The position numbers and the translations under genes were made by a program. Shown piece by piece: positions 1 through 16,449 of a stretch of 64,000 bases of DNA. Every line of letters begins with the position of its first letter. Within the stretch, counting starts at the first letter, position 1. This stretch comes from Diadophis punctatus similis (taxonomy: Eukaryota; Chordata; Lepidosauria; Squamata; Dipsadidae). The stretch covers positions 230,975,434 through 231,039,433 of the forward strand of contig JALIGW010000001.1 in NCBI GenBank assembly GCA_023053685.1, given 5' to 3'. The notes under the pieces are model-generated. The model was not told the origin of the DNA. It worked only from the letters and a program-made list of their open reading frames with translations, and searched no databases.

Positions 1-625
1 GTTAACCTTCCCTAATATAAAGCTTGCTGGAATTCCCATAATTCTTAACCAGCACATTCAGGATCCCTGAGAATATTGGGACATGTAGCTCTAAGATATT
101 TGGTAGGCCCCAGCTTGGAGAAGGCCAGTTAAGTAAAACCAATTGATAGTTGCCATTGTTAGGATTCTAGCCTAGCCTTTTGAATTCATGCTAAACTGTT
201 GATGGGTATCAGGCACCAAGGATTAGGACCATACATTAAATTGTAGCACTGAAGATTTATTCAAGCCTATACACAAGAATCTAATCAACTAACGGTCAGC
301 ACTAAATTGGCACTAGATAAGAGACAACAGAATTCAAGGAGGGTCTTGGATCATTTGTGGCAACGTAAGGACTCTAAGCTTCTGACATATTTAACTCTGC
401 ACACAGCTCTGCCTGGTCTTATTCTACAGTGAGACTAAGAATGTCTATCGCTTTTAATATAAGTTTATGCCTCATACAATTTACCTGAAGTAATTTCAAA
501 TTATCTGATACTTACTGTATGTAGAGCTACTGCCAAACTTTAGAAGATTCCCACTATATTTATTCTTTTCATGGTTCAATAAGACAGATAAGGTAAAATG
601 CACAGCTGAAACAGATTCGGCAGAC
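1..625. other. Unassigned sequence
   Basis: AT-rich sequence without a convincing ORF, repeat signature or splice-linked exon. It may be IFITM10 intron or flank. Confidence 0.4.
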
Positions 626-772
626 CAGGGGTGTCAAACTCGCATTGTCACGGCGGCATCACGTGACGTATTGGGAGTTTTTCCCCCTTCGCTAAACCGT
701 GTGGGGACGGGGCTATCACGTGACACATCTGGCCCGCGGACCACGAGTCTGACACACCCCTGCTGTAGACCA
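626..772. mobile_element. hAT-type MITE (CAGGGGTGTCAAACTC family)
   Basis: The termini CAGGGGTGTCAAACTCG and CGAGTCTGACACACCCCTG are inverted repeats of the common hAT (Charlie-like) non-autonomous type. Flanks CGGCAGAC and CTGTAGAC agree at 6 of 8 bases, consistent with a decayed 8-bp target duplication. The inside is GC-rich and non-coding. Confidence 0.75.
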
Positions 773-1160
773 AAAGCTTCTCAACAGTTCCTAGAGGGGT
801 TGCAAAGGCCCACAACAATCACTGGAAGACTCAGATTTCATGAAAATGTGTTATCTATTATACAAATTAAAGAAAAATCTCTGTGGATCTAGTTTCCCTT
901 CTGTAGCTTTTAGTGTCATTTAAAAGAGATCTGCATGCTATATAAAGCTGTCTTGTGTGAATTTATTTAAAACGTAAAGGTCTTGTTCACTTCCAATTCA
1001 ATGCTTTGATGCCAAATCAAAAGTTCTTATCTTCTGGAGAAAAAAAGAAACCAGTGGATTTTAAACATCCAATCAATTAACTTCTCTTTAGAAATACATC
1101 GATTTGACTTCAATTAGGATTATCACCAGGTAAACAAGTAAGCAACAGAAGACACTAGAG

Positions 1161-1615
1161 CAGTGGTTCCCAACCTGGGGGTCGGGACCCCTTTGGGGGT
1201 CGAACGACCATTTCCCAGGGGTCGCCCCGGCATCCTCAGCTCCCCCCCCCACTGCCACAAGCCTGGCATATCGCCTTAACTCGCCCGAGCCCTCCGATTG
1301 GTCAGGAGAGGTGCCATTTGGTGAGAGGCGTTTGTTGTGGAAGATGATATTCCTTGTGCTCTTGCAAAGACTGGCCCAAGAATTTCTGATCTGGCATAAT
1401 TACATAGTTTTTGTGATTAATCGCTATGCTTTAATTATGTTCAATTTGTAACAATGAAAATGCATCCTGCATATTAGATATTTACATTACGATTCATAAC
1501 AGTAGCAAAATTACAGTTATGAAGTAGCAACGAAAATAATTTTATGGTTGGGGGTCACCACAACATGAGGAACTATATTAAGGGGTCGCGGCATTAGAAA
1601 GGTTGGGAAACACTG
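1161..1615. mobile_element. hAT MITE, 455 bp, perfect 8-bp TSD
   Basis: Begins CAGTGGTTCCCAACCTGG and ends AGAAAGGTTGGGAAACACTG, inverted repeats of a hAT non-autonomous family. The flanks CACTAGAG (1153-1160 and 1616-1623) are a perfect 8-bp duplication. A shorter copy with its own duplication lies at 38935-39223. The inside is not coding. Confidence 0.9.
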
Positions 1616-1623
1616 CACTAGAG

Positions 1624-3085
1624 GAACAATTTGGCCATGACAGTTGGAAGGAAAAGGAAAAGAAAATATTGGAATTGGGATATAGAATACTTTTTTGTGA
1701 AAAGAGGAAAGTGAATATATGTGGACTTGTGGGGAAAAGGCATTTCTGCTCCGAAGCCATATCAAAGATGCATGAGTCTTTAGAAGAAGCAAAATCGTTT
1801 TTTGCTTTTCCTAGAGATTTAAAAATAAAAGCTACTGCAGCCATAGTAAAAAAAGCATTGATTACTCAGAGCTATGAAAAAACTAATTTTGGGATGGAAA
1901 TTCAGGCAATTCTGAAAAGCTTGCAAGCCTTTCATTAGACAAAATCAGGTGTTATTAGTATAAATGTGCATGAGTTTAACCATTTTTTAAAAAACAAAAT
2001 TGAAGCAGTGGGGCTTATCTTATAATTATCTCTGAAACTACTATACAGCAGCATGCTAGAAAAATTACATTGTATAAGCGATAAAATTCCACTTGCTCTT
2101 CCTGAAAATGTCATGATTTCTCTCACAGTTGTAGCACTGTATGTTGATGTATAACATAGAAATACATTTTCAAATCAATTGATTCATTGAAATGCACCCA
2201 GAAAAACATTTACATCAGCATAGCAGTGTTTCTGAAACAATATACTACATTAAAAATCCCTCCCTCCCATTGTCTCAATGAAGAGTCATGGGAGGTTACA
2301 AGAGTCAGCAGGAAACATTTATCAGCAGACAAAAATATTTATCTATGATAAATATACAAAAATTAAAATTACTAATTTAAAATTACAAAATACAAAGGTA
2401 ATTATAATAGTAATAGTAAATAAAGGCATAATGAAACCAAGAATCAAGATAACATAAGCAAATTAATTAAAATAAATTCAAGACCAAGTAATGTAATAAT
2501 AAACTAGTCGACAAAATGCTCTTCCATCTTCAGAAGCTTCCAGAACATCAGAAGGAGATGAACAGGCCTGAATTCTAAGGGGATGCTAATCCATAAAACC
2601 AGAGCAGAAACAGTGTCTCCTGACTTCCTTTCCTTTTATTTGTTGAGGACATCATCTTACAGTACTAAAGAGCCCCCCAACTTGTAGGCAGCCCATTGCT
2701 AAGAAGATTGAAACTACCAAGCTGTTCCAATAGGAACATACCGGTAGTGTTTTCCTTGGGAAAACAGAAGAGGAGCTTCCAAGAGGATGAATTGTCTTGA
2801 GTGACACAGATGTGGTAGTTGGTCTGCTGAACTACAACTGCCCCTTTTCATTTTACCCCAGGGTTGGCACTTGCTCAGCATTACTGTTTTGGCTATGAGG
2901 TAGACCGGAATCTTGCTTCTCTAGCCACCTTTTTCATTTTTTAAATGATCTCTGACCCAGACTGACACCATTGGTCCTAAAAGGTAACTAAGAAACTAAT
3001 GCCACGTTGATCAGGACTACTTTTATTGTAGCAGCTATAGATGCATCTCTTTGGTGTTACCTGGCGGCTGATGGATTAATCAGTT
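1624..3085. other. Unassigned sequence, AT-rich
   Basis: No exon of a recognised gene. The open frame over 1603-1938 overlaps the end of a MITE and has no recognisable domain. At 2340-2500 there is low-complexity A/T-rich sequence. Confidence 0.4.
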
Positions 3086-3177
3086 GACAAAAATCATGTA
3101 CCTCGGGAGTCCCTCAGGAGTTGGGCGGCATATAAGAATACCGTAATAAATAAATAATAAATAAATAATAAATACCT
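3086..3177 (+). mobile_element. LINE or SINE 3' tail
   Basis: Ends GGAGTTGGGCGGCATATAAG followed by AATAAATAAATA-type repeats, the typical 3' tail of CR1/L2-group retrotransposons in reptiles. Only the tail is recognisable. Confidence 0.6.
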
Positions 3178-5519
3178 ATGAGCATCCTTCAAGTCCAACG
3201 CTTCTTTCTCACATACTAAAGACCCTTTCTTGAACTATGGCTCCAAGAACATTTATGCACCAGATGTATATTGGCTGCACAAATCCAGGTTCCTGCTGCC
3301 TTTCAGTTAAGGGAGACAAGCTCTTGCCTGCTATGAAGTGGTCAATAGATTGACAGCCTTTTGATAAAAAATGATTAGAAAAGAATAGATTGGTTTAAAC
3401 CTTACAATAACCATCTGACATGCAGAAGGCATGGCAACTGATGTTTCCCATGGCTGGGGATGGTCAAGTGTTAGCCAGGGGAACATGCCAATCAGTGCCC
3501 CAACAATGTTGCATGGAAGAACTATATGGACATCAGCACAGCATGTAAAAGGCAAGCACGATTCATGCTAACATGACTTCTCCCCACCTCTTAGATGGAA
3601 GGCAAGCACTCTGGAGATGAGTGTGGATGAGTCCACAGATCTGCTGTTCACAGATCTGAAGATCTCTTTCATGGCTCTCATTTGGAAATGATTTTGGTTA
3701 GAAGCCTGAGGCATTATGTGCTCTTTTTAATCTCTCTGATCGGTCTGACTGGTGTGAATGGTTCCTTCTCCCTGTCTCTAATGATGGCATTAGAGACAGA
3801 CTCTTTATCAGTTTCTCTTCTTAACTCCAGATCTCAGGAGGTTACTGAAATTATAGTACTTTACAATTATGAACACTATCCCTGCCCCACCTGTCTATAT
3901 TTACTTTGCTAGCTGCAGGGCAAGCTTGATGTTTCTTAATTTCTATAAATCTTTGCTCTTCAAAGAAATATGATAAAATTATGAGAATCTTGCTACTGGG
4001 TTTCTTCATTAAGAACTTGCTGCCAGCTGGCCAACCACCTGCGAGATCAAGAGCTGCACACTCTTTTATTTCTCAGAGTGAAAACTGGAAAGTCAACATT
4101 CACTAAAACTGTAATTATAAGTACCCACTTATTAAGAAATAATCTCATTGGACTAAGTAAACAGCAGGCTTGGCTTACCCTGCATGTTCCTGTTTACACT
4201 GGGTGTCCTAAGCTACAATTCCAAGAAACCTAAAAATCTAGGAGGTTTATATGTCTTGGTTCCTACCTGTAAAAGAATGTAATAGCTCGTTCATATATGC
4301 ATATTTATTACTAAGGGACTGCATGATGAAATGACATATGACCACAAAAAAAAAAACCTCAAAAGAAAAAAAAGAGAAAATTGTCTCTTAGACATATTGC
4401 GTTTAAATGGAGACGTAAATGTAAATAATTTATATGATGAAGCTTGGATTCATCTTTATGTTTAATACAAAACACAAACACAATTACAGGAGTCAGTAAG
4501 AATCAGCAGGGAAGATGAATTTTTAAGATATAATCCTGAAGAAAATTATTCTTTGAAGCTGCCAGCTGCCCTGAAAAGGAATTTGGTATAATCTGGCATA
4601 ATTTGGAATTGGAATCTTATATACAAACATTTCCTATGTTTGTAGGAACGGGTTCTCCAATAGGGGCTGGATATCAAGAATTTGCAGCATGGAATTCTAG
4701 AAGTTGGAGTCCAGCACATTCAGAATGTATACTGTTAAAGAGGGTGGCTATATACACTTAGTTAGGGTGCAATTATAATAATGTAAGCTTTGGTATGGAC
4801 TTAAATTTGATAAAATGACCAAAAAGTCATTTGGCCTGACCTTTTGCTCAAAGATAAGAACCGATTCTCTAAGTATTGAACTATACAATCTAAACATATA
4901 TCCAACTGATGATCTCTTCCTTTTTCAGACACCGGAAGAAAAATTATCTTTAAGGTAGCCATGAACAGATTCTAAACACACATACAACCTTAGATTTGAA
5001 ATATAGGATTAGCAGCAATCCCAGATGCCACTTTGAGCACAGTACAAGACTGGATCCACAGAGCATACAGAGGTTACTTATTTTTATACTAGGATTCTGT
5101 GTCAGTCTGAAAGCGGCCCCCACAACCTCAAGTTTCAGTTGACGGCAGCACTAGTGGACAATTGAGCTAATTTATCTAAGGCTCAATTGTAGTACAGCTG
5201 AAGTCGCTGACGTGCTGCAATTCCTTTTCATTTTAGGAGATAAACTTTACCTTACCCTTCCTTTTGGCTACTGTGAATCACTTGGTCTCTTATTGGTTGG
5301 ATTCACTCTGAATGTTTAGTGAATACAAGTAAAAATATGGCCATTGAAATGTCATGGTCCAAACTAAAATCAGTGAAATGAACAACTTATCTATAATTGT
5401 CAAACTATAACTACTTAGTTAACAAATCATTTAGTTACTACCTGACACTCTAACTAGATAATTGCTACTGGTATCTAAATTAGACTTAAGATAATAATTA
5501 AATAATATTGCATTTTTAA
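3178..5519. other. Unassigned sequence
   Basis: No convincing gene or recognised repeat. Short ORFs such as 3682-3912 have no recognisable domain, and no matching splice sites tie them to IFITM10. Confidence 0.4.
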
Positions 5520-5600
5520 AATTGGTTTATTTTATTTATTTAATATATTTATTTGCTACCTATCCAGCCTTGCGGAGACTCTGGACAGCTTACAACATTA
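5520..5600 (-). mobile_element. LINE 3' tail fragment
   Basis: A TTTATTTATTTAATA run followed by CTACCTATCCAGCCTTGCGG resembles the reversed 3' end of a CR1/L2-group LINE (tail of ATAAATAAA repeats on the minus strand). Only the tail is visible. Confidence 0.4.
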
Positions 5601-5946
5601 CATTGTTGGTATTTGCCAAAAAAAGAAGCACATCCTTTTAAATCCATTTCTTACTGCCTAAATAGACATTTGCTAGGTTTTGAAGGGCATGACAAAAATG
5701 TCATCTTGTTAACCAAAATTAATCAAGATATCCCTGGACCCACAATTGCATTTACAGAATGTACAAACATGCTTTAGCCATGCCAATTCCACCTGCTAAG
5801 AAAACTGAAACTTTATTAGGTAGAAATAAATATGTTACAATCAATCTATCCTTTCTCTCTCTCAATAGGTATTATGGGCAACTATAGTATGCTTACTGCG
5901 GAGTTGTCCTGGATGATTACCTTGGAAGCATCAACTGGAAAACAAC

Positions 5947-6078
5947 CAACGGTGGGTTGCTCCCAGTTCGGCCCGGTTCTCCGAACCAGTAGCGGAGGCG
6001 GTGGAAGGCTCCACCCACCCGCCCAGGACGCTTCTGCACATGTGAACCGGTAGCAAAAGCATTTAGAACCCACTACTG
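5947..6078. mobile_element. hAT MITE, 132 bp (GGTGGGTT family)
   Basis: Begins CAACGGTGGGTTGCTCCC and ends TAGAACCCACTACTG. Flanks AAAACAAC and AGAACAAC match at 7 of 8 bases. It belongs to the same loose family as the elements at 11423, 30612, 54101 and 55958, which share a GGTGGGTTCC-like terminus and AACCGGT-type inner repeats. Confidence 0.75.
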
Positions 6079-7329
6079 AGAACAACATACAGGAGAAGAT
6101 CCAAAAGGAACATGTTCCATTTCTCCTTTGCTTTCTTTACTGTTTTCCTGTTGAATCTACCACACAGTTCAAAATATAGCTTTTGAATGATAAAATTATT
6201 CCATATCTTCCAAGGAACTTAAATGAAAATCACCATTGGCCTCTGCCCTGCCATCAGGATGCATTGCATAAATTATTTCTCTATACCAGTTAACCAGTAT
6301 ATTTAAATGAATGTGACGCTGAGAGATAGCACCATTTTTTGCAATTTTGTCGGCATAAACTCAAGTATTTTGGGGAAAAAGAGAGTATTTTTTTCCAAAA
6401 CGGATACTATCACTTCCTATAGGATACTTGACACGTGATTCTATTTCCTATGCTCCTTTCTCTGTCTTGAAGATTTTTATGCCTTCAACCTTTGTCACGC
6501 AGTTTCTTTCTGTATTTTTGAAGATATGTTTGCATTTTTCCCTTTCTCCCCAGCTTTTCCTCTCCTATAAAATCAGAGCCTAAAGATAGAAGAGCCCTAA
6601 AGGCTTTCTGCAGAAATTACTGATAAAAAAATCTTCCAACTTTATGCCATGTAGAATGTCGTAATAATGGATCTTAACAATCCATCACAGTGACAGCTAT
6701 AAAGATGCAAAAGTTGTCTAGTCTAGCTCATGTCCTTGCTAACATTTCTTATATTGTGTTTAAATGCAAATAGCTATATTTCTCTGGTTTGATGGACTTG
6801 ACTTAGTGACCCATTTATCTTTGTCAACTTGAGTCAATGTTTTTCAGAGCTGTTATGATGGCAAAAGTTTTGGTCACTATTTTTCTCAGGAGGATTTCTA
6901 ACATTATTTTCCCAATAGGTTTTACATCTGAATTATATTTAACTAAACCAAAATGGCAAGGTACCTTCTTCAATCTTTCTAACTTTATGAAACTTTGAGT
7001 CAAAAACTACTTCATTCCTCTGCCTCAAAATGTAATGGACCTTTGGACTTGTTTTTCCTTAAAAATAACTTTTTGTTCTAAATTTTCTTTATGTCCATAA
7101 TTGTTTTTGTTAGGATGAAAAAAATTATCACTGCATTTTCTTTTCTTTTTTCTTTTCTTTTTCAAAGTTCCATTTAAAGGTTTGCATCCCTTCATGAGTT
7201 TTGGATAACTTCTTGGGGCTTCTTCTACATATATCCAAATTTGCCATCTATAGTCAGTCCATTTTCAATTCCTTTCTGATTATGCATGTGTAAAGTTTTC
7301 TTTCGGCTTCACTTTTAAATGGTTTAAGC
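6079..7329. other. Unassigned sequence
   Basis: AT-rich, with a short T/C tract near 7130-7165. No gene or recognised transposon seen. Confidence 0.4.
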
Positions 7330-7461
7330 CAGAGTTCTCCAACCTTGGCAACTTTAAGACTTGTGGACTTCAACTCCCAGAGTTCCTCAGCCAGCTTTGG
7401 CTGAGGAATTCTGAGAGTTGAAGTCCACAAGTCTTAAAGCTGCCAAGGTTGGAGACCCCTG
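7330..7461. mobile_element. Palindromic hAT-like MITE, 132 bp
   Basis: The two halves fold on each other: CAGAGTTCTCCAACCTTGGC at one end and GCCAAGGTTGGAGACCCCTG at the other, with the shared core GACTTCAACTCCCAGA inside each arm. Flanks GTTTAAGC (7322-7329 and 7462-7469) are a perfect 8-bp duplication. One of six hairpin copies in the window. Confidence 0.9.
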
Positions 7462-7588
7462 GTTTAAGCAGTGTTAATGCCATGCTTTAATGGCATTAAC
7501 TACTCGAGCTCCCCAAGCCTCCTGCTTCCAAAAAGTATTTATGTCCAGACTTGGTACTAGGCTTAGACATCCAGGCAGTTGCCTAGGA

Positions 7589-7723
7589 CAGGGGTAGGCA
7601 AAGTTGGCTCTTCTATGACTCGTGGACTTCAACTCCCAGACTTTCTGAGCCAATCATGCTAGCTCAGGAATTCTGGGAGTTGAAGTCCATGAGTCATAGA
7701 AGAGCCAACTTTGCCTACCCCTG
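7589..7723. mobile_element. Palindromic hAT-like MITE, 135 bp
   Basis: Termini CAGGGGTAGGCAAAGTTGGC and GCCAACTTTGCCTACCCCTG with the core GACTTCAACTCCCAGA in each arm. Flanks GCCTAGGA and GCTAGGAC share CTAGGA, so the duplication is slightly eroded. Near identical to the copy inside CR1 at 60364-60497. Confidence 0.88.
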
Positions 7724-9215
7724 GCTAGGACATCAAATTTTAGGGAATGTCAAAATTGAAAAGACTTCCAAAATACACAATATGAGTATAAAATTGTATA
7801 ATCTTTCCTCATTCCTTTAGGACTTTTTCTTTTTATGCTTTTCAAACACATCCACCCGTAAAGTTGGATGTGACATATGACAACATTTGAGCGCTGATGT
7901 AATTAAAATTATTTACTGTGATTCATACTATAAAAGTTGAAAATTTTTGAGAAAGATAAAAATTTGTCCAGGGCTGAAAATTTTAAGTATAATGCTCAAA
8001 CATTCAATGAAAAAAATATATAGAAGAAACAAGTTGGCACCTCTTTGAAATTCCTTTTTTTTTTAAAAAGGGCGATAAACCAAACCATAGGGGTGCTAAA
8101 ATATGACTTTGGCTATTGTGTCAAAATGTCACGTCTGGCCCTGTTTGTGCATGTTTTGAACACAAGAAGATGTGTCTCAAAACAGATGAGAAATGGTAGT
8201 GTTCAAATCAGGATTTAATTTGTAGCTGAATTCTTTAGCCCTAGAACTTCATTGCTATCCCTGAGGAGTTTCACAATATCTCAGTTTCTACAAAATTCCT
8301 TTTCTCTACTATAAAAGAACTAGACTTTATTAAGAGCCACCTAGAGGCTTAGAAAAAAAAAGCTTGCAGAACATAGAGGATGACTCTCAGATACCTCCTC
8401 CCCTCCAATCATAATAGATTAACATTCAGTCTCCTCAAACATAAACATTTGTTTTTCTATTTGCTACATGTTTAGCAAACTCCTCCTCACAACGGGATTT
8501 ATTTATTTTAAAAACTCTGATTTTTTTATTTTACACCGTCAAATATTCCATGTCTCCCAGTTGTTACAATTCTGGTAGAACACCATTCATGGCAGAATCA
8601 GTTCCAGTTTGATGAGATCCTCGATTAAGGATTCTCTGATGGGTCTTGGTAGAACCTGTAATGGTAGATATGTAACTGGCAACAGCGTTCTCTGATGAAC
8701 AGCACAGTACATTCTGAATGGCGACATTAACTTCTACTTGCCTTGTAAGAAATCAACAGTGCCAATTCAGAGCCACACAGCATTGATCAAGATGCTGCTG
8801 CTATCTTTTTTAAAGCAACTGAGGGCAGGGTACAGCATCTTCTACTCTTCTTACAAAAAAAAATCCACCTGAAATCCCATTTTTCCATCCTTCTTTTCAA
8901 TGAGGGGCAGGATTCCCCCCCTCCCTCCCCGAAATAGCAACTTCTGGGTGAAAATAAGTGGCAGCATTTTTATCTATAAATTGGAAAGGGATTAGGGAAA
9001 CGGCAGAATTAATCTCACCTTCGCCACATCATTTCACCTTTCTTCATGCAGCAGATGCTGCCCTTGAGAAAACTTAACCAAATATAAAAGGGATATTGGT
9101 CCTGTTTTCAGTAACAGTCATGCTGGTACTAAATTGTTAGTATTCATTTGCTTTTCCATTGAAAGATAATGAAGAATTAAGAAATACTGTGAAAGACAGG
9201 ATTATAGGACATATA
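7724..9215. other. Unassigned sequence
   Basis: No gene found. It contains short homopolymer runs and ordinary AT-rich sequence. Confidence 0.4.
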
Positions 9216-9223
9216 CTCTATGC

Positions 9224-9626
9224 CAGTGATGGTGAACCTTTTTTGGTTCGCGTGTCAAAAGGGGGTGTGTGCCCACATGCCCACACCCATTCCCTCCCCT
9301 CATGCATGCGCACAACCCCCACGCCCCCGCGCATGTGCACAGGCCTCACTGAAACCTGGGACGGTGAAAAAAACGCCCAAACGGGCAAACCGGAAGTTCG
9401 GAAAAACGGACTTCTGGTTTGCCCGTTGTGCTGTTTTTCACTCCAGAGGCTTCAGGCAAGCTTCCCTGAAGCCTCTGGAGGGCGAAACGGCCTTCCCCAA
9501 GGCCAAAAATCAGTTGGCCAGCACGCGCATGTGCGCTGGAGTTGACATAGGGCAATGCCTCGCGTGCCCTCCGATATGGCTCCGCGTGCCACCTGTGGCA
9601 CGCATGCCATAGGTTCGCCATCACTG
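9224..9626. mobile_element. hAT MITE, 403 bp, perfect 8-bp TSD
   Basis: Begins CAGTGATGGTGAACCTTTT and ends ATAGGTTCGCCATCACTG. The flanks CTCTATGC (9216-9223 and 9627-9634) are identical. The GC-rich inside produces several overlapping ORFs on both strands, none of which looks like a protein. Related copies are at 22579 and 43122. Confidence 0.92.
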
Positions 9627-9944
9627 CTCTATGCCTTGAAAAAAATGACACTGAATATACAAAAAATGGATCAAACTCTAGAATATTTCGATCAGATTTT
9701 GGAACGTGGATGAACACATTTAAGGCTTATGGAATCTATTTTGACATTTCCCAGAATGTTATCATCGAAAGCCTGATGCAATAGTAATATAATCAGAACT
9801 CAGGTATTCAGCATCTGCAAATTTGTTTTGATGTTGTAATTGAATGGAACTCAAAAGCCTGCACACCAAATATATTTCTTGTTGCCCTCCTCTTTGGCTT
9901 CTTATATTCGTCATGTATTTTCTCATATATTTTGCGACAAGAGA

Positions 9945-10415
9945 GATTATTTATTTATTTATTTATTTAATTTCTACGCTCTTATAGGCCGCCCAATCCC
10001 ATAGGACTCAGGGAGGCGTACAACATGGATAAGAAATGTACAGTAAAAAAACAATTGTAACAATTTAAAAATAAAACAATATTAAAACATTATTAAAAAC
10101 ACCATTCATGGGGGAATCTGATCTCCTTATTCACCCCGCCTGTCGGAAGAGCCATGTTTTCACAGCTTTACGGAAGGCCAGTAGAGTGGGGATAGTCCGG
10201 ATCTCTGGTGGGAGTTGGTTCCAGAGGGACGGGGCTCCCACAGAGAAGGCCCTCCCCCACGGCCCCGCCAACTGACATTGTTTGGCCGACGGGACCCAGA
10301 GGAGGCCCTCTCTGTGGGACCTAACTGGTCGTAGGGAGGTATGTGGTAGGATGTTGTTAAAATAACAGGAAGCCAAATAGTACTGAACGACTGCAAATCC
10401 CCAGAAATCTACCAA
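9945..10415 (-). mobile_element. LINE ORF2 C-terminus and 3' tail (CR1/L2 group)
   Basis: Minus-strand frame with PSAKQCQLAGPWGRAFSVGA, LWNQLPPEIRT and FRKAVKTWLFRQ, the typical extreme C-terminus of a CR1/L2-group LINE reverse transcriptase. It is followed by GGGCGGCCTATAAGAGCG and an AAATAAATA tail (read on minus). It is 5' truncated. Homologous fragments lie at 23281-23691 and 44520-44875. Confidence 0.8.
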
Positions 10416-11414
10416 TAAGTATTAAATTATCTTCTACTGCTTAGGTTGTTTTTTTAATCTAACCCTCCTTTTTGGGGTACAATAATTGTTCAGGTGTCTT
10501 TGCTGATAAGCTTTAGATTATAGCAAAATGTAATCTTGCTTTTCCATCATTCTAGGTTATTCAAAAATTCTGTAACTGAATAACCTAGCCAACTCAACAT
10601 AAAGCCAACTTTTATAAAGACACTGAGCACAAATGCGATAGCTCTTCCTATTTTCACGGTCTCTCTGCTAACAGTATTGTAATGTGAATGAAACTATTTT
10701 CACTCAATGTTCTTACAAGCCCTTTGGGCAGAGACAATTGTCAGACTTTAAATCTTCACTTTTACCAGTGAAGGCAACCAGATTTCTTACCCAGGCAAAG
10801 ATATTAGAAACAGCCACCAGTACAGTATGTTGCATAGCCTTAGCAAAGGTCACAAAGAGGAAATATCAATTAGATTCCCTCCTGTTTACCGCAATGTCCT
10901 GGGGATGAGCTGTTGATCACATGGATATGTCCATGTTGTTTTCCTAATAACAGTACAGAAGTTGTTTGATTTCTTTTGCAACTTTCCAGTCTGATCTACA
11001 CTTTTCAGGGTGTTTCTAATAGTCACCCATCCATCTACAAACCAGATCCATGCCTATTTAAAATTTCAAGCTCAGTCAGGGCTACCCAGATTTTTGGTAT
11101 AACTTGGGATGGTACTTGAAAAAAAGAAATAAACCTGATGTGGTTGGAGAAAGAGAAATTTATCCAACACCCTTAACACAATTCCCTGTTATGATGTACT
11201 CTTATATACTCAGTAAAGATTCTGCCATCCTTTGTTTTAAAATTTTAAGTTTTGCATGGAAAGTATTATAAATGCAGAGTATTTTACATTTAATTTGCTT
11301 CAAATGTTGTACAGTCCCTTATTGCCCCCATTTCTCCTTCAACCAATAAGTTGGCTTAGAACCAGGAGAATAAAAAGTAATTTATTAAGAGCAAAGACAT
11401 GCCATAAGAAGAAT
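10416..11414. other. Unassigned sequence
   Basis: No gene or clear repeat identified. The short ORFs here have no recognisable domain. Confidence 0.4.
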
Positions 11415-11422
11415 GTTTACTG

Positions 11423-11776
11423 CAGGGGTGGGTTCCTCCCGGTTTGGACCAGATTGCCCGAGCCGGTAGTGACCCGCTGGTGATGTCACGGATCCGGTTC
11501 AGTTGGTGCTGGTCCGTGGGTGCCGCCATCTTTTTTTTGCAATTTTTTGCAAATTTTTCCCTGTTTGGATGGTTTCTCCTCTTCTGCTGCTTGAAAAAGG
11601 GCCCTCCTGCCCACCCCCGGGTTAATACTGACCTTTATTTCTTCGCCCGAAGCACAGCTGATCAGCTCCTCAGCTGTGTTTCAGGCTGATTCCTGCTACT
11701 GAGCATGCGCGGAAGCCAAATTGCACGAAACATCGCGATGCGAACCGGTGGCGAAGGTAAGTGGAACCCACCCCTG
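11423..11776. mobile_element. hAT MITE, 354 bp (CAGGGGTGGGTTCC family)
   Basis: Begins CAGGGGTGGGTTCCTCCCGG and ends GTGGAACCCACCCCTG. Flanks GTTTACTG and GTTTACTA match at 7 of 8. The inside holds inverted AACCGGT-type motifs and is not coding. Confidence 0.85.
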
Positions 11777-11896
11777 GTTTACTACCTGTCAGGCAAGAAC
11801 TATAGGGCCTAAACCTCAGGTGCAAACTCTGCCTGTGTTAGGTGCCTAGGACTGTGTGTATCCACGGCTTTAGAAGGAAGTAAAAATGAATAATAT

Positions 11897-12204
11897 ACAG
11901 GCAGCCCTAGGTTAAGAACATTTGACTTAAGCACAACCCCTAGATATGACAGGCTGCCTATTACAAAAAATGGTGGACAGCATTCTCCTTCCTCAAGCTG
12001 ATGAAGCACTGAAGCCGTGCAAGGCTTGTAGGAACCGCTGAAAACAGGCTGTATATTAAAAACATGTCAGCTCAAGGAAGGAGAATGCCATCTGCCATTT
12101 TTATTAATAGACAACCCGTTTATAAGTATGAGTTCCGATTTAAATACAAATTTGAGTTAAATATTTAGGGAAGAGAACTCATTCTTAACCCATGGACAAC
12201 CTGT
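11897..12204. repeat. Interspersed repeat with ACAGG-AGTCCT termini
   Basis: Ends ACAGGCAGCCCTAGGTTAAG and CTTAACCCATGGACAACCTGT are inverted. Other copies with the same terminal logic (ACAGGTAGTCCTC... and ...GAGGACTACCTG) are near 32019, 36866, 43934, 48403 and 63886. A MITE-like DNA transposon is likely, but the superfamily is not certain. Confidence 0.55.
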
Positions 12205-15737
<3,533 letters not shown>

Positions 15738-16449
15738 CTATATCCAAGGAAAGTATGTTCCCCTGAGAAAGATGGGGAGGATCAGGAAAGGAAAAGATGT
15801 GAGTGATACAAAAAACAAAAAACACAAAATACCGGGATGCAGGAAATCAGAAATAGAAAAGAGATAGTGGAAAAGGCAAGAGAAAGAAGGAAGAAAAAGA
15901 GGGATTTCCAGGCAAGGAGAAAAGAGAAAAGAGAGGAGCCTGTTTAAACACATGTACCACAAAGGGAGTATTCTCTAGCAGACAGAGCAGGCATTAATGT
16001 ATGCAGCAGTGTAACAGTTCCTGGATTCCCTGCAGCTGGGTGTCCCAGCTCCGCAGTAGGCTTGGCTTGCCATCCCCTGCTTCCCACACAAAACAGCCTC
16101 GGAGTTCATTAATTCCCTGGGAAAGGCAAGGAGCTTGACACATCGTCACATGCCTTCTCCCAGCCCTCTCTTTCTCTCCCCCTCTGCTTGCTTTGGTTTC
16201 CTGTTCCATTTCCCCCCCCCCCCACCTGCTAAAGTCCTTTGCAGTCGGATCGGAGAAAAACAACAGCAATTCTCACCTCGGGTCACTCGTGTAAACATAA
16301 CCGAGGGTTTTGATTCATCCTCCTCCCCATCTAGAAACCGGACAAGGGAAGACTTCCAAAGAGGAGAGAGAGCGTGGACTCAGGGTGAAAAGGACTCTCT
16401 CCCTACCACGAGACTCAAGTCCTCATCCCACCCCCCCACCCCCCGCCCC

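Noticed and set aside
1603..1938. 111-codon plus-strand ORF
   Set aside because: It begins in the right terminus of a hAT MITE and shows no domain or conserved pattern.
9159..9717. Three overlapping ORFs of 123-130 codons
   Set aside because: They lie within a MITE with perfect termini and target duplication and extend into its flanks.
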